Below are positions 1 to 12,478 of a DNA stretch of 58,000 bases, in pieces. Made by a program: the position numbers and the translations under genes. Below the pieces are notes generated by a model, which was given only the letters and a program-made list of their open reading frames with translations, was not told where the DNA came from and made no database searches. Every line of letters starts with the position of its first letter. Position 1 is the stretch's first letter. The stretch comes from Adiantum capillus-veneris (lineage: Eukaryota > Streptophyta > Polypodiopsida > Polypodiales > Pteridaceae), in NCBI GenBank assembly GCA_014529385.2, contig CM043963.1, forward strand, positions 103,710,912 to 103,768,911, given 5' to 3'.

Positions 1-871
1 TTCTTTCCATCCCAACTAGTTATAGTTATTGGATATATTACTAAGTCGTCATGTTAAAGCATTACAAGGATCTTTTTTCATAAGGAATTGGTAACTTAGT
101 AACATAATTCCTCTAAAGTTCATGGTTAGACTCGTGGTCTAGCTTGATACAGCAAGGGCTCCTTGCCACATGGTTGGCCAAAATGATGTGTAAGGGAAGT
201 AACATACAAGCTGGTGGATTTGGATTCCATGTACCATGATGGATGTGAACTATACCCGACTTTAAACAAACATTAACTAGCTTAAGGCTTGATTGAAACT
301 ATAAAAGGAATTCTTTTCTTTCATAAACTTCATATGCTTTCATTGATCTAGGAAGATAAACTGAGATAATAAAAAGGGGGGATTCAGAAACTTGGATCAG
401 AAGGGGTAATGGCCTTCTAATCAGAATGATATAATTTTTTCTGTTTAAAATTTTTAAAAGAGAGAAAAGAACATTTGTCTACATATGGACTTAGCTTGTA
501 AAGTTTAAAAAAAAGTTTGTAAAATGGACATGGTTAACAACTGGTATAGTCCATTGGCACGTGTAAAAAACATCCAAGGATAAATGAATTGTTGTCTTGT
601 TTGGATGGATGCACGTAAGGACTCTATCTTATCTTGGAAGTTTTTTTTTAAACTTTGGCAAGCTGACCTACACTGGATGGAACACTCACTTATGATTTGG
701 GGAGTTTTTTTACTATCTATATACTGGAAGGGGAACTCTTTTTTACAAACATTGTACTTAAATAATTCTAATACTGAGTTCTTTATGTACTTACCTATTC
801 TTTGCTCCATTGCCAACTGTCTTTTGAATGTAAAAGTTCAATTATGTCTTATTATCTAAGATTAAACAGCT

Positions 872-887
872 ACACACACACACACAC
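872..887. repeat. (AC)n microsatellite
   Basis: Eight AC dinucleotides in a row, seen directly. A complementary-type GT run lies about 155 bp downstream, so the two could pair in a single-stranded transcript. Confidence 0.9.
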
Positions 888-1042
888 TCGCTCTCTCTAA
901 GTTTTCTCCAAGATGGGAAAAGGGTGGGAGGAGATTGGTGTGCATGGAAATTGGGGGCCACATGGGCTGCATGCAATAAAGCATTCAAAACACTGCAAGA
1001 AGGAGAGTGCAAGGCTAGTGAAGTGGAAGTAGAGGAAGAATT

Positions 1043-1061
1043 TGTGTGTGTGTGTGTGTGT
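1043..1061. repeat. (GT)n microsatellite
   Basis: About nine GT repeats followed by an interrupted TATGTGTGG. It lies downstream of the AC run at 872-887. Confidence 0.9.
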
Positions 1062-1460
1062 ATGTGTGGCCATGTAGTCCCCCAGGGTATGTAATTGTAT
1101 ATCACATCAGTTTTTTAATCTCAAGAAAGTTTAAAGAAGATCATTCATTTAGTTCCTAAAAATATGTGTGTGAAGAGGGATAACTTAAATGCTACTTGAA
1201 TGCACATGATACATTAGGACATTTTAGAGGTCTTTTGGAGGGCCTTTTAGAAGAGAGAGGAAAAAGAGCTCCTCCAATGAGATAAGGGCCAATGTTATGT
1301 AGAAAAATAGGTTGATATTAACAAAAATATAAAAAAGGTGTCACCCACTCATTGAATGATCCTATGAGCCTTGAAAACGGTCACTTTTTCATTAAATGTG
1401 AGTGCTCTTTTAATGAGGCAGGCATCACTGAAAGGTTTTTTGTTGAATGGTTTCCAGAGA

Positions 1461-1553
1461 CCATTCCAAAAAAAAATGGAATGGCCTTTGTGCATCATGG
1501 GACAATTTTTGCCTCACATTGTGCATAGGCCATTCCAAAAAAAAAGGAATGCC
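1461..1553. repeat. Two A-loop hairpins in tandem
   Basis: Two short inverted repeats of the same design. CCATTCC, an A-run and GGAATGG span 1461-1484. GGCCATTCC, nine A and GGAATGCC span 1529-1553. They share the arm CATTCC and the poly-A loop, so one is probably a copy of the other. No function is known to me. Confidence 0.6.
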
Positions 1554-2288
1554 TCCCTACGTGCTATTAGCGACAAAAACCCGTTTAAAAAAGGGTGTGT
1601 TTTGGCATTTTCTTCCTCTCTAGGTGTCGAAACAAGGCAAATAGACATTCATTTTTTACGTTTTTGGGCATTTTTGATGCATTGGTAGTGTTAAAAGCTT
1701 TAAATTCTAACACTAGTTAACAATTTTGTGACTTTTAATTATTTTAGTGATGACAAAAGCCATATTCAATGAGCAGTGCATACCTCATGAAAAAGACACT
1801 AGCATTTAATGAAAAGGTGACCATTTTCAAATATTTCCAAAGATTACATTCACTTTGTAGAGTGTTTAATTGTTCTTTTGGACATACTCAATCAGTGCAA
1901 GTGTATTTTAAGAAATTTTTCTAGAAAGAGAAATAGAATTTCTTATAAGGCCCTCCAAATGATCGCCAAAATCTCCTAATGTAGAGATTATGGAGGCCCT
2001 CGCCCTGAATTTATGCCATGGAGGAGGTGGGGTTACACACCACCATCAAATGGAGCACAAAGGAGCTATCTCTTTGCTTTCTTGAGCAAAAAGGACACAC
2101 CAAGGTAGTCATAGGAAGTTGCAAACTCTCTTTCCTTGTTGACGGCTGCTAAGGGTGCAAGCTACTGGGAGTGCCAAGGCAATTAGGAGGGGCTATCAAG
2201 TGCCACTCTATCCCTCTTATATTTAGCAATTAGTATCATGGAATACAAGCCATTTCCAAGAACCAACAACTATCTCTCCCTCCCTTCA

Positions 2289-2291
<3 letters not shown>

Positions 2292-2334
<43 letters not shown>
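2292..2334. repeat. (CT)n microsatellite
   Basis: An uninterrupted run of about 21 CT dinucleotides, seen directly, preceded by a pyrimidine-rich tract. Confidence 0.95.
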
Positions 2335-2337
<3 letters not shown>

Positions 2338-2419
2338 TTTCCATTGAGGAGAGCTCACAATTGCCTTGAGAATATGAGAATAGTGCTCACAAAAATCATG
2401 ATGATGGACATGATGTGTA

Positions 2420-2965
2420 GATCCATCCTTTTCTTTGGCTCCTCTACTCTTGTTGTGGGTCAAATAATTGGAGCTTTAAGGAATGGTACCCTATCTACAA
2501 CAAATCCAACTGCCAAGGTTGCTAGCTGAGCATCAAGGTTCTCATCTCCATTTGTTTATAGGCCAATGGTACTGCTTGAACTAGGTATGTCATCACATAG
2601 TCATTGTTGCATCGTATATTTTTTGAGTGCCATTTGGAAACTTTTCCAATTTGTTGGTGTCAAGACAAGGGTTCTGTGGGCAAGATCCTCACCAATGGCT
2701 ATGTGAAAAAGGTCCCTAGGGAAAAGTTCTGCCATTTGGATGGAATACATAGTTTAAAGGGCATACTAGATGCATCCTTTTATCTAGTTGTGCATCTTTT
2801 GTTGTGGGTCTTAGCATGGGAACTTCAAGGAATGGTACCTTGTTTGCAACAAATGAAAGTGCCAAGGGCATTGGCTAAGTGTAAAGGTTTTCACACATCT
2901 TGACTTGTTCCATCCATTAATAGGCTGATGGCAACACATGAGCTAGGTATAACATCTCTTTGGTG
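2420..2965. repeat. Decayed direct duplication
   Basis: The block around 2440-2600 and the block around 2793-2965 share, in the same order, GTTGTGGGTC, AAGGAATGGTACC, CAACAAAT, GCCAAGG, TAGGC and GAGCTAGGTAT-like words, offset by about 365 bp. The copies have many substitutions. This looks like an old tandem duplication inside decayed repeat sequence. No coding function is recognisable. Confidence 0.5.
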
Positions 2966-3459
2966 GATTGAGCATACAGGTGCACATCTAGCCAAACACC
3001 ATATTTTTAATGAATTTGTACTCTTTAATTTTTTCGAGCTAGTGTAGCTACACTATATGTAAATATGATCCCAGAGTAGCAGGTTGATTCCCTGAGTTGT
3101 AATTTTTTCATGATATCTGTAAAAGCCCATGTGAGCTGACCACTGGCCATTTAGAAAGCCCTAGATATAAAAGACAATAACTTTAGTGTGAAAAAGAGGC
3201 TTATCTTTTGGAAGAGAAATAGCTTTGTGTACGTATGCTCAAGCGGCTTCTCAATTTCAATTTATAATCAACTTTTCTAATGATTGGGTAATCCGATTTC
3301 AATTTCAAAACTTGCATTGTGTTCCTCTTTCCTTGCTCTTTCAACTAAGTATCAGCATTGAAAATTCCATTGTGGTTTGTGACTACTCATCTATGAGGCA
3401 AATCTTTAAATTTGAGTGCTTAAATCATTGTTTTTTGACGTTTTGATTATAAGAGAGTG

Positions 3460-5345
3460 TTACTAGACATGCATTATACTTTTATAATATCATTCATCAA
3501 ATGGTTCTACTCTCATAATCAAGAATCAACTCTTGCAGAATCACTCTAAAGACATTTACAATTGCAAGTTGGTTCACTCTAAAGTTCTAAGTTTGCAATT
3601 TATGGCCCACACTAAAGCAAAGGTCATCATAAAGAGCATATGCATTGTTCTTTTCAAAATTTTATTCATTCAAATTTGTTTTGCAATTGCGTTCTGGGGG
3701 GATTAAGGGGATAGCTTCACAAAAGTGGCAACCATGTATCTTGAATATTAAACTCCCATCACTTCCATGGAGATGCCCCATGGATGGAAAGTGATGCAAA
3801 GAAAACAAATGGGATTCACCCAAGACCGGGTTAACTTGAAACTGACATCAAGACAAAATCTTAAACTCCCAAGAGACTCGTTGTATTTATTAAGGTCTTG
3901 TTTGAGTAGTCATTAAAAGAAAATAAGAACTAAGGGATTATAACTCAATGAACTTAATGCAAATCTCAACAAAAATCAAAACTTTACTTACAAGATTTGA
4001 TGTGGATAGCCCTAGCATATAATAGGAGTTTTAAGTGTGAAACTTGTCTTACATGTTTGAAAAAAGGCCTGCGCAAGTGTTTACCCATGAGATGCAACAG
4101 GGATGGTCCTTTCTGTCTGGGCTTGCTAACTGTTGGCCTATATTTCAAGCTCAAGTTCATTCAAGGCCCTAGAATTGTGATTGGATGGGAGCGTGTCCCG
4201 GCCGGGTTGTGATACCTACGGATGCATCTAGAAATCACCCTAGTCTAGGTAGGCATGATGCCGATGGAAAAATGAGGAAGAAAAATGGATCCAAGAAGGG
4301 ATCAATTAAGGAAGAAAAATGTGATTTAATTAAGGAACTCTTCTAATTGTTTGGTAAAAAGGAACCTTGGAAAGGCTAGGAACGTCAATGGGCTATCCCG
4401 TGATTGTCATCGTCAGCCAGAACTTTGCTTTGCTTCTTGGAATATTTACTTAAAAAAAACTTAAGGTAGATTAATTTTAAGCTCTTTCTAGAATAATGTA
4501 AAGAAAAATAATAATTGGAAGCTGTGTAAAGACGTCGCCTCCACACGTGGCGGAGGAAACAAGATATTCGAGTCTTGGGACAAGGATAGGGATCTGCTTG
4601 GGGAAGTATATGTGATTTCTTGAGAGATAACCAGATAACTTTAATATACTAAAGAAAAAAAGAAGTAAAATATTACAAAAAGGAAAAAAGATGAGAACGA
4701 CCTGATAAATGCACACTTGCAAGGGTATGCAATAGTTTGCATGCTGCTTGTAAATGCTTGAAATGTATTCCTTGTTTGACATGTTTGGAATGTTGTTTTA
4801 TAATATCATAGTACTACCTTGGAAAGGTGCATTTACCAAACGGTTCAGTGGGAGGGTGGATTCCAGAGGGTTAAAGTGTTGGTCAAAAAGCTGAATCCAA
4901 TTTTATGTTGTCCATAAGTTAAGTCAATAATAGGGAAAGGGATCCCAATATATGGAGTGTGGATCAAACTTGGGATTTATGTAGTTAGTAAACACACTCA
5001 TCTTAGGGGAGCACATTGATGGTTGTGCTAAGTCATAATCGAGAAAAAAAGCATCAGTGACCTTGAACCAAGGTTGAATTAGAGAACTCTCACCAATTGA
5101 TCTTGGAAGGTAGAGTTCAAATTTAGTATTATGGCTTTTATTTGAAAGTTGAATTGATAAGGATATATATTTTGGGGTTAAGGGTTCCATATGAGAAAAA
5201 GTGAATGTTATCACCCCCTTGAGTTGCATCGAAGAGCAGGACGAGTCCTATCTTGGTGTCAATCTCAATCGAAAGGGATGTCAAGAATTGTGGTGTATCC
5301 ATTTGGAGGTGGTGCAGTCGACGGTCCTTGGCATGGCCCTCAAAA
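3460..5345 (+). repeat. Putative old LTR (left copy)
   Basis: The stretch 3470-4790 is repeated at about 19335-20385 with many substitutions. Shared words include GGCCCACACTAAAGCAAAG, GAGCATATGCATTGTT and GAAACTTGTCTTACATGTTT. The left copy is followed at 5348 by a tRNA-iMet-type primer-binding site, as expected at the end of a 5' LTR. The right copy lacks about 245 bp corresponding to 4510-4755. The exact left edge and the TG...CA ends are not clear. The pair is most simply the two LTRs of an old retrotransposon interrupted by the element at 11220-19287. Confidence 0.5.
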
Positions 5346-5347
5346 GT

Positions 5348-5359
5348 GGTATCAGAGCG
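5348..5359 (+). other. Primer-binding site, tRNA-iMet type
   Basis: TGGTATCAGAGC is the usual plant retrotransposon primer-binding site, complementary to the 3' end of initiator tRNA-Met. It lies a few bases after a CA that could end the LTR. It marks a plus-strand element. Confidence 0.65.
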
Positions 5360-7208
5360 CAGTTGCTATCCTTGGCTAGATAAAGATTTAAGTAGAGATT
5401 CGTAGGAAGAGAGTGAGGTACCGACAAAAAATGTCATGGAACTCTCAAGAATGGGAAGTTCTAAAAAACATCATGTAAGAGAAAACAAAAATAGAAAATG
5501 GCCAAGAACTCTCGAAAAGAAGGAGTTCTTAGAATTGTACAAAGAGGAAATGAAAGTAACTTCTCTAGAAAAGAAATAGAAACCATGCTAGAACATTTTT
5601 TCCACCTTATGTTTCCTGCAAAAGAGTCTGCTTCTTTTAAAAAACGCAAATGGTGAACAAATTTTAGTGCAAGGTACAACTAGAGAAGCTCCCTTGAAAG
5701 TACTTAGACCACTGAGCTTTGGTAACAAATTTTTGTAACAAAAAACAAATTTGATAAGACGATTTTGAAAATTAAGATTTTTAAGGAAGAAAGAAACACA
5801 TTGAATAAAAGAAGACTGTTCAAGATAAGTTCAAATCTAATTTCCTCATTAATACTAGTTTGGTACCTAGACATTGAAATGTCTTGTGAACATTAAAAAA
5901 TCCTAAAACTTGGAAAAATTCATATGTCATCTCTATGCTCCAAACAAGATCAAATGCATTACTTTTGGGAAAGCTACCAATGGAAAAACTTATATATACA
6001 AGAAAAGCCATTTTTTGTATATAATCTTTTTTACAATTTAAATGGACACATCAGTGTCCCCTATTTTTTTCTTGTTTTTGTCCTACCCACTCATATTGAA
6101 TGATTTTTTTCCTAGGTTAAATGAAATTTGTTCGTCACAATACTTTATGTGCCACTCTATATAGTTACAAACACGGCATATTCATGTAATTCATATCCAA
6201 TTGATTTTTTTAAATATGGATTTATGTACCACATGCTAGAATCCACCCACACTTTTGTAAACATGGTATTAAAGAATATTTTTTTAGTTAGAGATCCAAA
6301 AAACAACTTTGTAGTGCTTTTCTTATGTAGGATACCCATGGGGTAAGTCACACACTATGCAAGTTGGTAGAAATTCACTATGATTTTGACTTGGTATTTC
6401 TACAAAATGATCCAAAAAGGACACTATAATGGTTGGTTGTGGTACCAAACTAGTGCTAAGAGGCTGCAAATAAAGGCTTGTCCCATGGGTAAGGAGTTGA
6501 GAAAATCATTGGTTAGTAGGTCTACTATTTTCACAGAAAAGGAGGGCATAGACCTTCGTTTCAACTTAAAGGTCATTTTAGTTCTCATTCAATTTTGTGT
6601 ACGCAAGATAGAAAAATATATATTAAGAAATTCTAAGGATGGAGTGGTTCAATAAAAATCAAGTTATTGCAATCAAGAGAATGTAACATTTGCATAGAAT
6701 TAAAGGAAACAAGATACAAGTACAAGGAAGAATGGACAAAGCTCCTCTAAGAGTAGTTAAGGTTAATCAGTAGGTCAAAAGACTTAAGAAAGGTCTATTC
6801 AAGTATTTCATCAAGTTAAATAAACCCAAGAAGGAATCACCAAGCTTAGAGTCTAAGGAAAAAAACGATGTCAAGATATATTTCCAAAACAAAGAAATGA
6901 AAAAAAACTCTTGTTAAATTTTATTCAAGTCTATAATATTGTATTTTTCATCACTGTTAGCCCTAGGGTTTTAAGGGCAATCATCTCAAAATCATGAAAT
7001 TAAAGAGCTTAGCATTTATAAAATTCTAAATAGGTATTTTTCTTGATCGTTAATTATTCCCCCAAATATAATTTTGGACGTGATAAAGGGAATCCATCTT
7101 CTGAAATGTCTAACTTTTTAAGAGGTTTAAATCTACCCTTGTATATTTGTGAGATTTATGAACCTACTATTGAGGGAAAGTGGTTTTTATTTTCCATAGC
7201 CATAAAAT
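5360..7208 (+). other. Leader of old element, no coding support
   Basis: AT-rich, many short frames in both directions and no recognisable domain. By position it lies between the primer-binding site at 5348 and the decayed gag at 7209, so it is probably the 5' leader of the same old element. Confidence 0.35.
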
Positions 7209-7725
7209 ATGCCAGGTAAACTCCCAAGAGATAGATCTTCTAGGGACTTGCCTTTAGCTAACACTTCAAATTTGGTGCTTCCTGATACACGAGCGCCACC
7301 AACAACTCAAGTTGTCCCTGTACCAAATCAGATGCCGCTTGCTACATCACTTGTACTGGATTTTGGAGGTGACAAGGATCTGAAGGCCCTGCTCAATTCT
7401 ATGCAACCACATTCATTTTTAGGCACGGGTGATGATGTGTATACTCAACTAGAAGGATGGATAATTCACATGGATGACTATGTCTTTTCTCTTGCCGACT
7501 AGAATGCAATTTCTTAGGGGATACTGGGGAGAGCTCAGCTAGAAGAACCTAAGAAAAACTTGGTGGAAGCTCAACTGTCAATCTTGCCAAGTAAGAGAGG
7601 TGACCCAAAGCTGGGATGAGTTAAAGCATCGTCTCAAGGAGATATATTTTTCCCTAGACTACTCCACCAATGAAGGAGAGAAGTGTAAAATGAGAAGAGA
7701 AGCCCTCTTTTTAAGCACGTTTTAG
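7209..7725 (+). pseudogene. gag: Decayed gag of a Ty3/gypsy-type element
   Basis: The frame opens at 7209 and runs 97 codons to a TAG at 7501. The similarity then continues across frames. Visible features are FLGTGDD and the aromatic, acidic stretch typical of the start of a plant retrotransposon capsid domain. Around 7560-7660, in a shifted frame, TWWKL is followed by SWDELKHRLKEIYF, which matches the capsid pattern of a Trp pair followed by W-(D/E)-E-L and a basic helix. Stops and at least one frameshift break it. The family assignment is inferred from pattern only. It lies downstream of the primer-binding site at 5348 on the same strand. Confidence 0.6.
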
Positions 7726-8029
7726 GTAAGTGCTCTCACTTATCTCAATAGCTTATCTTCTTTATTGATAAGTTCTTTCTACTTATCTTGCTTTTCAAAA
7801 CTTATTCAGCAAGTTACTTACTCATCTTATCCTTATCTTCTCGTTTCATTTATTCTTATCTTTTTCTTTTCCTTTTTCCTTATCTATTTCTTTTTCTTTT
7901 TCCTTTATGCTAATTTTCTTGAGATGAAAAGCTTATTTTTGATGCATGGATATGCTCATGTTTCCATGGTATAAGTCCAAAGTGACTCGTGTTGTGGGTA
8001 AACTCAAATCTATTCGAATATTTTTGTTA

Positions 8030-8030
8030 C

Positions 8031-8063
<33 letters not shown>
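8030..8063. repeat. (ATT)n microsatellite
   Basis: About eleven ATT/TAT trinucleotide repeats in a row, seen directly. Confidence 0.9.
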
Positions 8064-8111
8064 CTTTTTCTTTGTCTCGTTTTGAGTCAGTGGCTTAGAT
8101 GTGCTGGCCAT

Positions 8112-8151
8112 GTGTAAGGGCTAGGAGGAGGCCCTTACAAACTCCCCAACA
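8112..8151 (-). other. Candidate LTR edge and polypurine tract (minus strand)
   Basis: TGTAAGGGC at 8112 and its reverse complement GCCCTTACA ending at 8139 form 9-bp arms around a short purine loop. Read on the minus strand, GTTGGGGAGTT (8140-8150) followed by TGTAAGGGCC resembles a polypurine tract directly before a TG-starting 3' LTR. A decayed minus-strand gag lies at 9350-10187, in the right order. The matching LTR was not found, so this is tentative. Confidence 0.35.
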
Positions 8152-9349
8152 AAAAGAAAGCACTGTCCTCAACTCAAAACAAATAAGTAAGGTGGTAAAT
8201 CTTCATCTGCAAGTTGCACCTTTCACTTCTATGTTATGCTGATTCATTCTTTGCTAGCTGGCTCATCTATATAAGGTGCGATCTCTCCTTATTTTTTATA
8301 GTGTTATTATCTCCATCTTTCACACTTCTTTCCACCTTCCTGCCAAGAGCTTCTTAGAATAACTCTTTTAATCCTTTATGGTGTCTCTTTGCTCATTTCC
8401 TTACTTTATGGACTATTGGGAGGAGCTGGTTTTATCTATGGCCATTTCTCATCAACAAGCAAGTGAATCTGTTAGGAGAGATTTTGTGGAGCGATATGAG
8501 CACCTGCTCTTCCCTCACTTGGGAATTTCAGTAGCGGAAACCAAATGGTGGACGTGTCCAGGCATAACAAAGGTGACACTTTGCGATTGGGAGCACTTTC
8601 ACAACAATGTTCACTTGGCTATGGTTATTGAATCTGTGTTTGGGTTCTTGATATTACTGCATGATGAGGTTAATGCATCGGGGGTTTTCTGAACGAGTAT
8701 TTTTTCTTACACAGTTCCTTCCTCTCATAAAAAGATATATCTTTACCCTCACTTTGGTTTCCCTCTTCGAGGGCCCTTTAACTTCTCACCTCATACTAGA
8801 GAGATCAGTGCAAAAATTTTAGAGTGAATTCTTCCTATGGATGAAAAGCCTAATATGTGCCCTGCTTGTAATAGTTGTTTTCATGATGATGTGATGGAGG
8901 GGCTTATTGACTTGTAAAAGAATTTTCTATCTTTATTGTATCTTTTAACAAGTCCATTGTATATTAAGATCTTGGTTCTTGTCTTGATCCCTTTCTTCTC
9001 CGATTTCTCTTGACAAACACAATTAAATTTGTTCTTGGCTTCCTATGTCTTATATTTTACAGAAGTCCTTGAGAGAAATATAAATGTAGCTAACTTTATT
9101 TATATAATATTTTCCAATTTCATAGAGTGATCCAAGTTACAAAGGATAACACTAATCTTATTACTATGTAGCAAAAACAATCAGGTTAATTGCTTGAGTG
9201 TCACAAAAAGGTAACAATACAGAGCTTGTATTCATCAATTACATCGGTTAGGGAAGATTAATATGATAAAAAAGGAGAAATCACATTATAAAAGGTGAGA
9301 AAATTGGGAAATAAGATTTCCTACTCCTCCTAGGAAGCATCTTCAGTGG
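8152..9349. other. No recognisable feature
   Basis: Includes an open frame of 104 codons at 8378-8692 on the plus strand with no motif I recognise. If the minus-strand element reading is right, protease and polymerase should lie here, but I find no DSG or FDD motif. A large deletion is likely. Confidence 0.4.
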
Positions 9350-10187
9350 GATAGCCCTTTCACTAGACCAAGACCTCCTAAACCATTTTGTGTGGCAGCT
9401 TCAACTTCTTCATGTATAAAATTTTCTCTAGCTCCATCCTCATACTCTCTCTTAGTATAGATAATGGGGAATTGTTGAATCTGGTCATTAGCATCCAAGG
9501 AAGCATAACCATTGGCTTGTTGATCTATCTCGTCCTTTACTAAAACGAAGTTTATTGTTGCTGATCTAGGTGGGTTGACGATTGGCCCATGAAAATGACT
9601 TGTAGAGGGAGTTCTTGCTTGGGTTGGGTTTCTTCCTCTGGCTCTAAGGTTATTGAGTTGTTCCCCTTGATTGGGGAAATTTTGAAAGTTAACATAGGGG
9701 ACCGAATTACTGGGGTCATTTCCTTGAGGGCATTTGGACTTCTTATGACCAAATTCCAGGCACTTGTAGCACTAAATTTTCCTTACACTTTGAATGACAA
9801 AAAGAACATTCACATGAATAAAATGAGATGGCGATTGGGGTTGGGTAGTTAGCTTTGGTATAAAATGGCACTTTGAGTGCTCAAGAGGGCGGATTGGGCT
9901 AGGAAGGGAGATCATGCTTCGTACTTATTGTAGTACCTCTCTTAAAAATAGTCTTATGCTTCTACTTTGACCGGATTAGAGCGTCTACTACTAAGGCCAG
10001 TCGAAGTGACTCTAAATTCAAGAGCCAAATCTTCTCCAAGCCCAAGGATGAAACGACTTAACTTTTGTTCCTCTGTCGAGAGTAAGCTTGTGAAAGCCAT
10101 ACCTAAGCCTGTTTCACACACACCCCTCCTACACACACACCCCTCTCCAAGAAAATCCATGGGCAAAACCTCAATCAAGTTTGTCAA
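9350..10187 (-). pseudogene. gag: Decayed gag with CCHC zinc knuckle
   Basis: Read on the minus strand. The upstream part (10187-9954) contains FTSLLSTEEQKLSRFILGLG, the pattern of the C-terminal capsid helix of plant Ty3/gypsy Gag (acidic residues, then RFI-x-GL). Further on, at 9771-9728, is a canonical CX2CX4HX4C knuckle reading CYKCLEFGHKKSKC, which in Gag binds genomic RNA. A stop directly precedes the knuckle and the two parts are in different frames, so the gene is broken. A Gln/Asn/Pro-rich stretch follows to about 9350. It belongs to an element in the opposite orientation to the gag at 7209. The lineage cannot be fixed from this fragment. Confidence 0.65.
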
Positions 10188-11219
10188 AACTTGATCTTCT
10201 TCTTCAAATTACACTCTCCCTATCTGCTCTCCTAACCCTCAAACTTTCCATACCTTAAATCTCATTTATCTCATTCCTTTCTCTCATCCAAATAGAAAAG
10301 TTGGTGGTCTTCAAGCAAAGGTGAAGAGGGAGAGAGTCGACTATGTCCAAAGCAAGGAGAAGACTATACCATACACACACTAAGGTAATGTTTTCTTGTT
10401 CTTTGTATGCTATTGCACTTTCTTGAAAGTGATTTACCTTTCATGCTTACTTAAATTTATGCATAAGCTCTCATGATTCCATAAGCAAACCTTTCCCTTG
10501 TTTTCTTGGGAATAGGAACAACTTCTAAATCTTTATTTTTTTCTTTCTATTGCTAATCATAACTAACTACGTTGCTAACAACTAGCCTCAATGCTATTTC
10601 AAGTTCTGTTATTTCAAGTGCTTTATATTACCAAACTAATATGGCATAGAGAGAGTAGAAAAAACTCTCTTTAACCATAGGTGGTAGGAGATCATATTTA
10701 CTTAGATAATATGCATGAATAATGGTGATTAATATCTTTAATTATGCCCTAATCTATCGCATAAACTTTTTTATTGATTTTTAACTTACTTTTATTCTCT
10801 TACCTAAATTACTCCTATAAAGGTAAATGCCATAAATCAAAGGCAACTAAGTAATGATTTTTTTTTGGAACTAACGTAATTTCTCAAAAAAGGAATTATA
10901 ATTTCTCCAAAAGAAATGCTCTCATGAAAAGCTCACCACTTTCTTGATTTTGCATAAAGTAGGTGTGTAAAAGTTTTAGTGACAGTTAATATCTAATTCT
11001 CTCAAGAGGGAGTTGAGTTTCTGAGGGGAAATCTTATCATATCTAAAGGAATTTTATTTGAAAGAGGATCTCCCTTACAAGTAGGGTTATCTTTTCCCTC
11101 TTTTGTCAATTGGAAAACCCCAAATTGTTAAACCGCTCCTAGCTACAAAATTAATCCTCTCCACATTAGCTAGGTATGCTTAAATCCCACTAAAACAAGG
11201 ATTTTTTAACCATTCAAAC
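10188..11219. other. No recognisable feature
   Basis: AT-rich sequence with no supported ORF, LTR edge or primer-binding site on either strand. It ends at the insertion point of the chromovirus at 11220. Confidence 0.5.
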
Positions 11220-12478
11220 TGTCATAATAACTAATATCTAATTCTCATAAATGATTTTCTCATGTTAAACTAATCATTTAATATGGGGAAGTACCAGGGG
11301 AGAAAAAGCTAGAATATTGGTTAGGCTGGCAGACCGGTCCAGTAGGGATCCAAAGGAGGGAAAATAGGGATCCAAATGGAGGGGACATATGCAAAAGACC
11401 AATGTGCAATAGTGGGCTTCAAAGAACCTAAGGTTAAGTCCATTAAGACTTCCAAAATGCTAAGGTTCCAAAATTCAAAGGTTATGTTCAATGGTGAAAC
11501 TCTACATAAATTGGATGCTTGTGGGAAGACTCAAAAGCCTTCCCACATCCCTATCCTTGTGGGGGGAATCCCTTCTAGTAGGGGATGAGAGAGAAACACA
11601 CACACACTCTAGCAGTCTCCCTTTACACAAAGGGAATAGGAGACACATGTCAGCTCCCTAGCCCAGTTTCCCCCAAGGTGCATTCAAATCCTATTGGATG
11701 GCCATAGAGGTGGACCAATGAGAATTAGGCTAGAGTAAATCTAGTTTAATTCAGTTAAAAACTCTTGATAAAAGAACTAGTAGAAATTAAGCTCTCTAGA
11801 AGACTATTGGACAATCTCCCCAGGGACCAATGAGCATTCAATCGCCCAATTGCTTGCATGATTCCTATTGGCCAGAATACTAAGGGGTCCAATGAGAGTT
11901 TAATTGAATTAATTAATTACCTAAATGTCTCACAAAAGGGGAACGGGGGACACATGTCACAAGACTATCACTTATGCTTCTCAATCATCATTGGCTAAGC
12001 TTTGCAGGGTCCAATGGGATGCCATCATGAGTAAAAATAAAGAGGGGTCGATCAAGAGAGAGAGGGGGACTAGTTTTGGCAAGGCATTATCATTCACACT
12101 CACAAAATCTCATGTGTGGAGTAAAGAAGACTATCTCCTTCTCAAGCTTTAATGGAAACCACATCATCTACTCCAAGCTTGTCAGAAGGGAGGTCTACAC
12201 CAACAATTCTTGTCTTTGTGATGCAAATCCAACCAAGAGCCAAGCTCCAATGCATGCTCATCTCCTGTACCATGCTAATTACTAAGCTATACTAAGCTAT
12301 TAGGAGTGATTATGTGAGGAGATATACTTCTTTCTGGTAAGAATACTTCTTCTTCCTCTCAATCTACTCTCATACCCCGCTAGCTCTCACCATCTTTGAA
12401 GGTGTGTGAGGTCTTGGGTCTGAGACCATGAGGGAATTGATGTTGTGTTTTATAAGTGTGAGCTTGGTGCTTGAAGCT
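11220..12478 (+). repeat. 5' LTR of old chromovirus, 3' end deleted
   Basis: Matches the right LTR at 17509 from its first base to TTGAAGCT at 12478. There it jumps into leader sequence that corresponds to about 40465 of the young copy read on the minus strand. The lost part includes the end of the LTR and the primer-binding site. The short shared word AGCTATGG at the join suggests microhomology-mediated deletion or template switching. Four ATTGG...CCAAT modules are visible at about 11690, 11803, 11863 and 11988. Confidence 0.85.

Larger units (their letters stand above)
1..3460. other. Region without recognisable gene
   Basis: AT-rich sequence with only short open frames, none of which shows a domain or motif I recognise. 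It holds three microsatellites, a pair of A-loop hairpins and a decayed direct duplication, listed separately. I see no LTR boundary, primer-binding site or polypurine tract that I can defend. It is most likely decayed transposable-element sequence, but that is inference. Confidence 0.5.

Noticed and set aside
4477-4782. Hydrophobic minus-strand ORF as an envelope-like protein
   Set aside because: Hydrophobicity comes from T-rich sequence; it lies inside the putative LTR and is missing from the other copy.
5348-5359. tRNA gene
   Set aside because: TGGTATCAGAGC matches only the complement of a tRNA 3' end; there is no cloverleaf. The same holds at 31678, 40621 and 54490.
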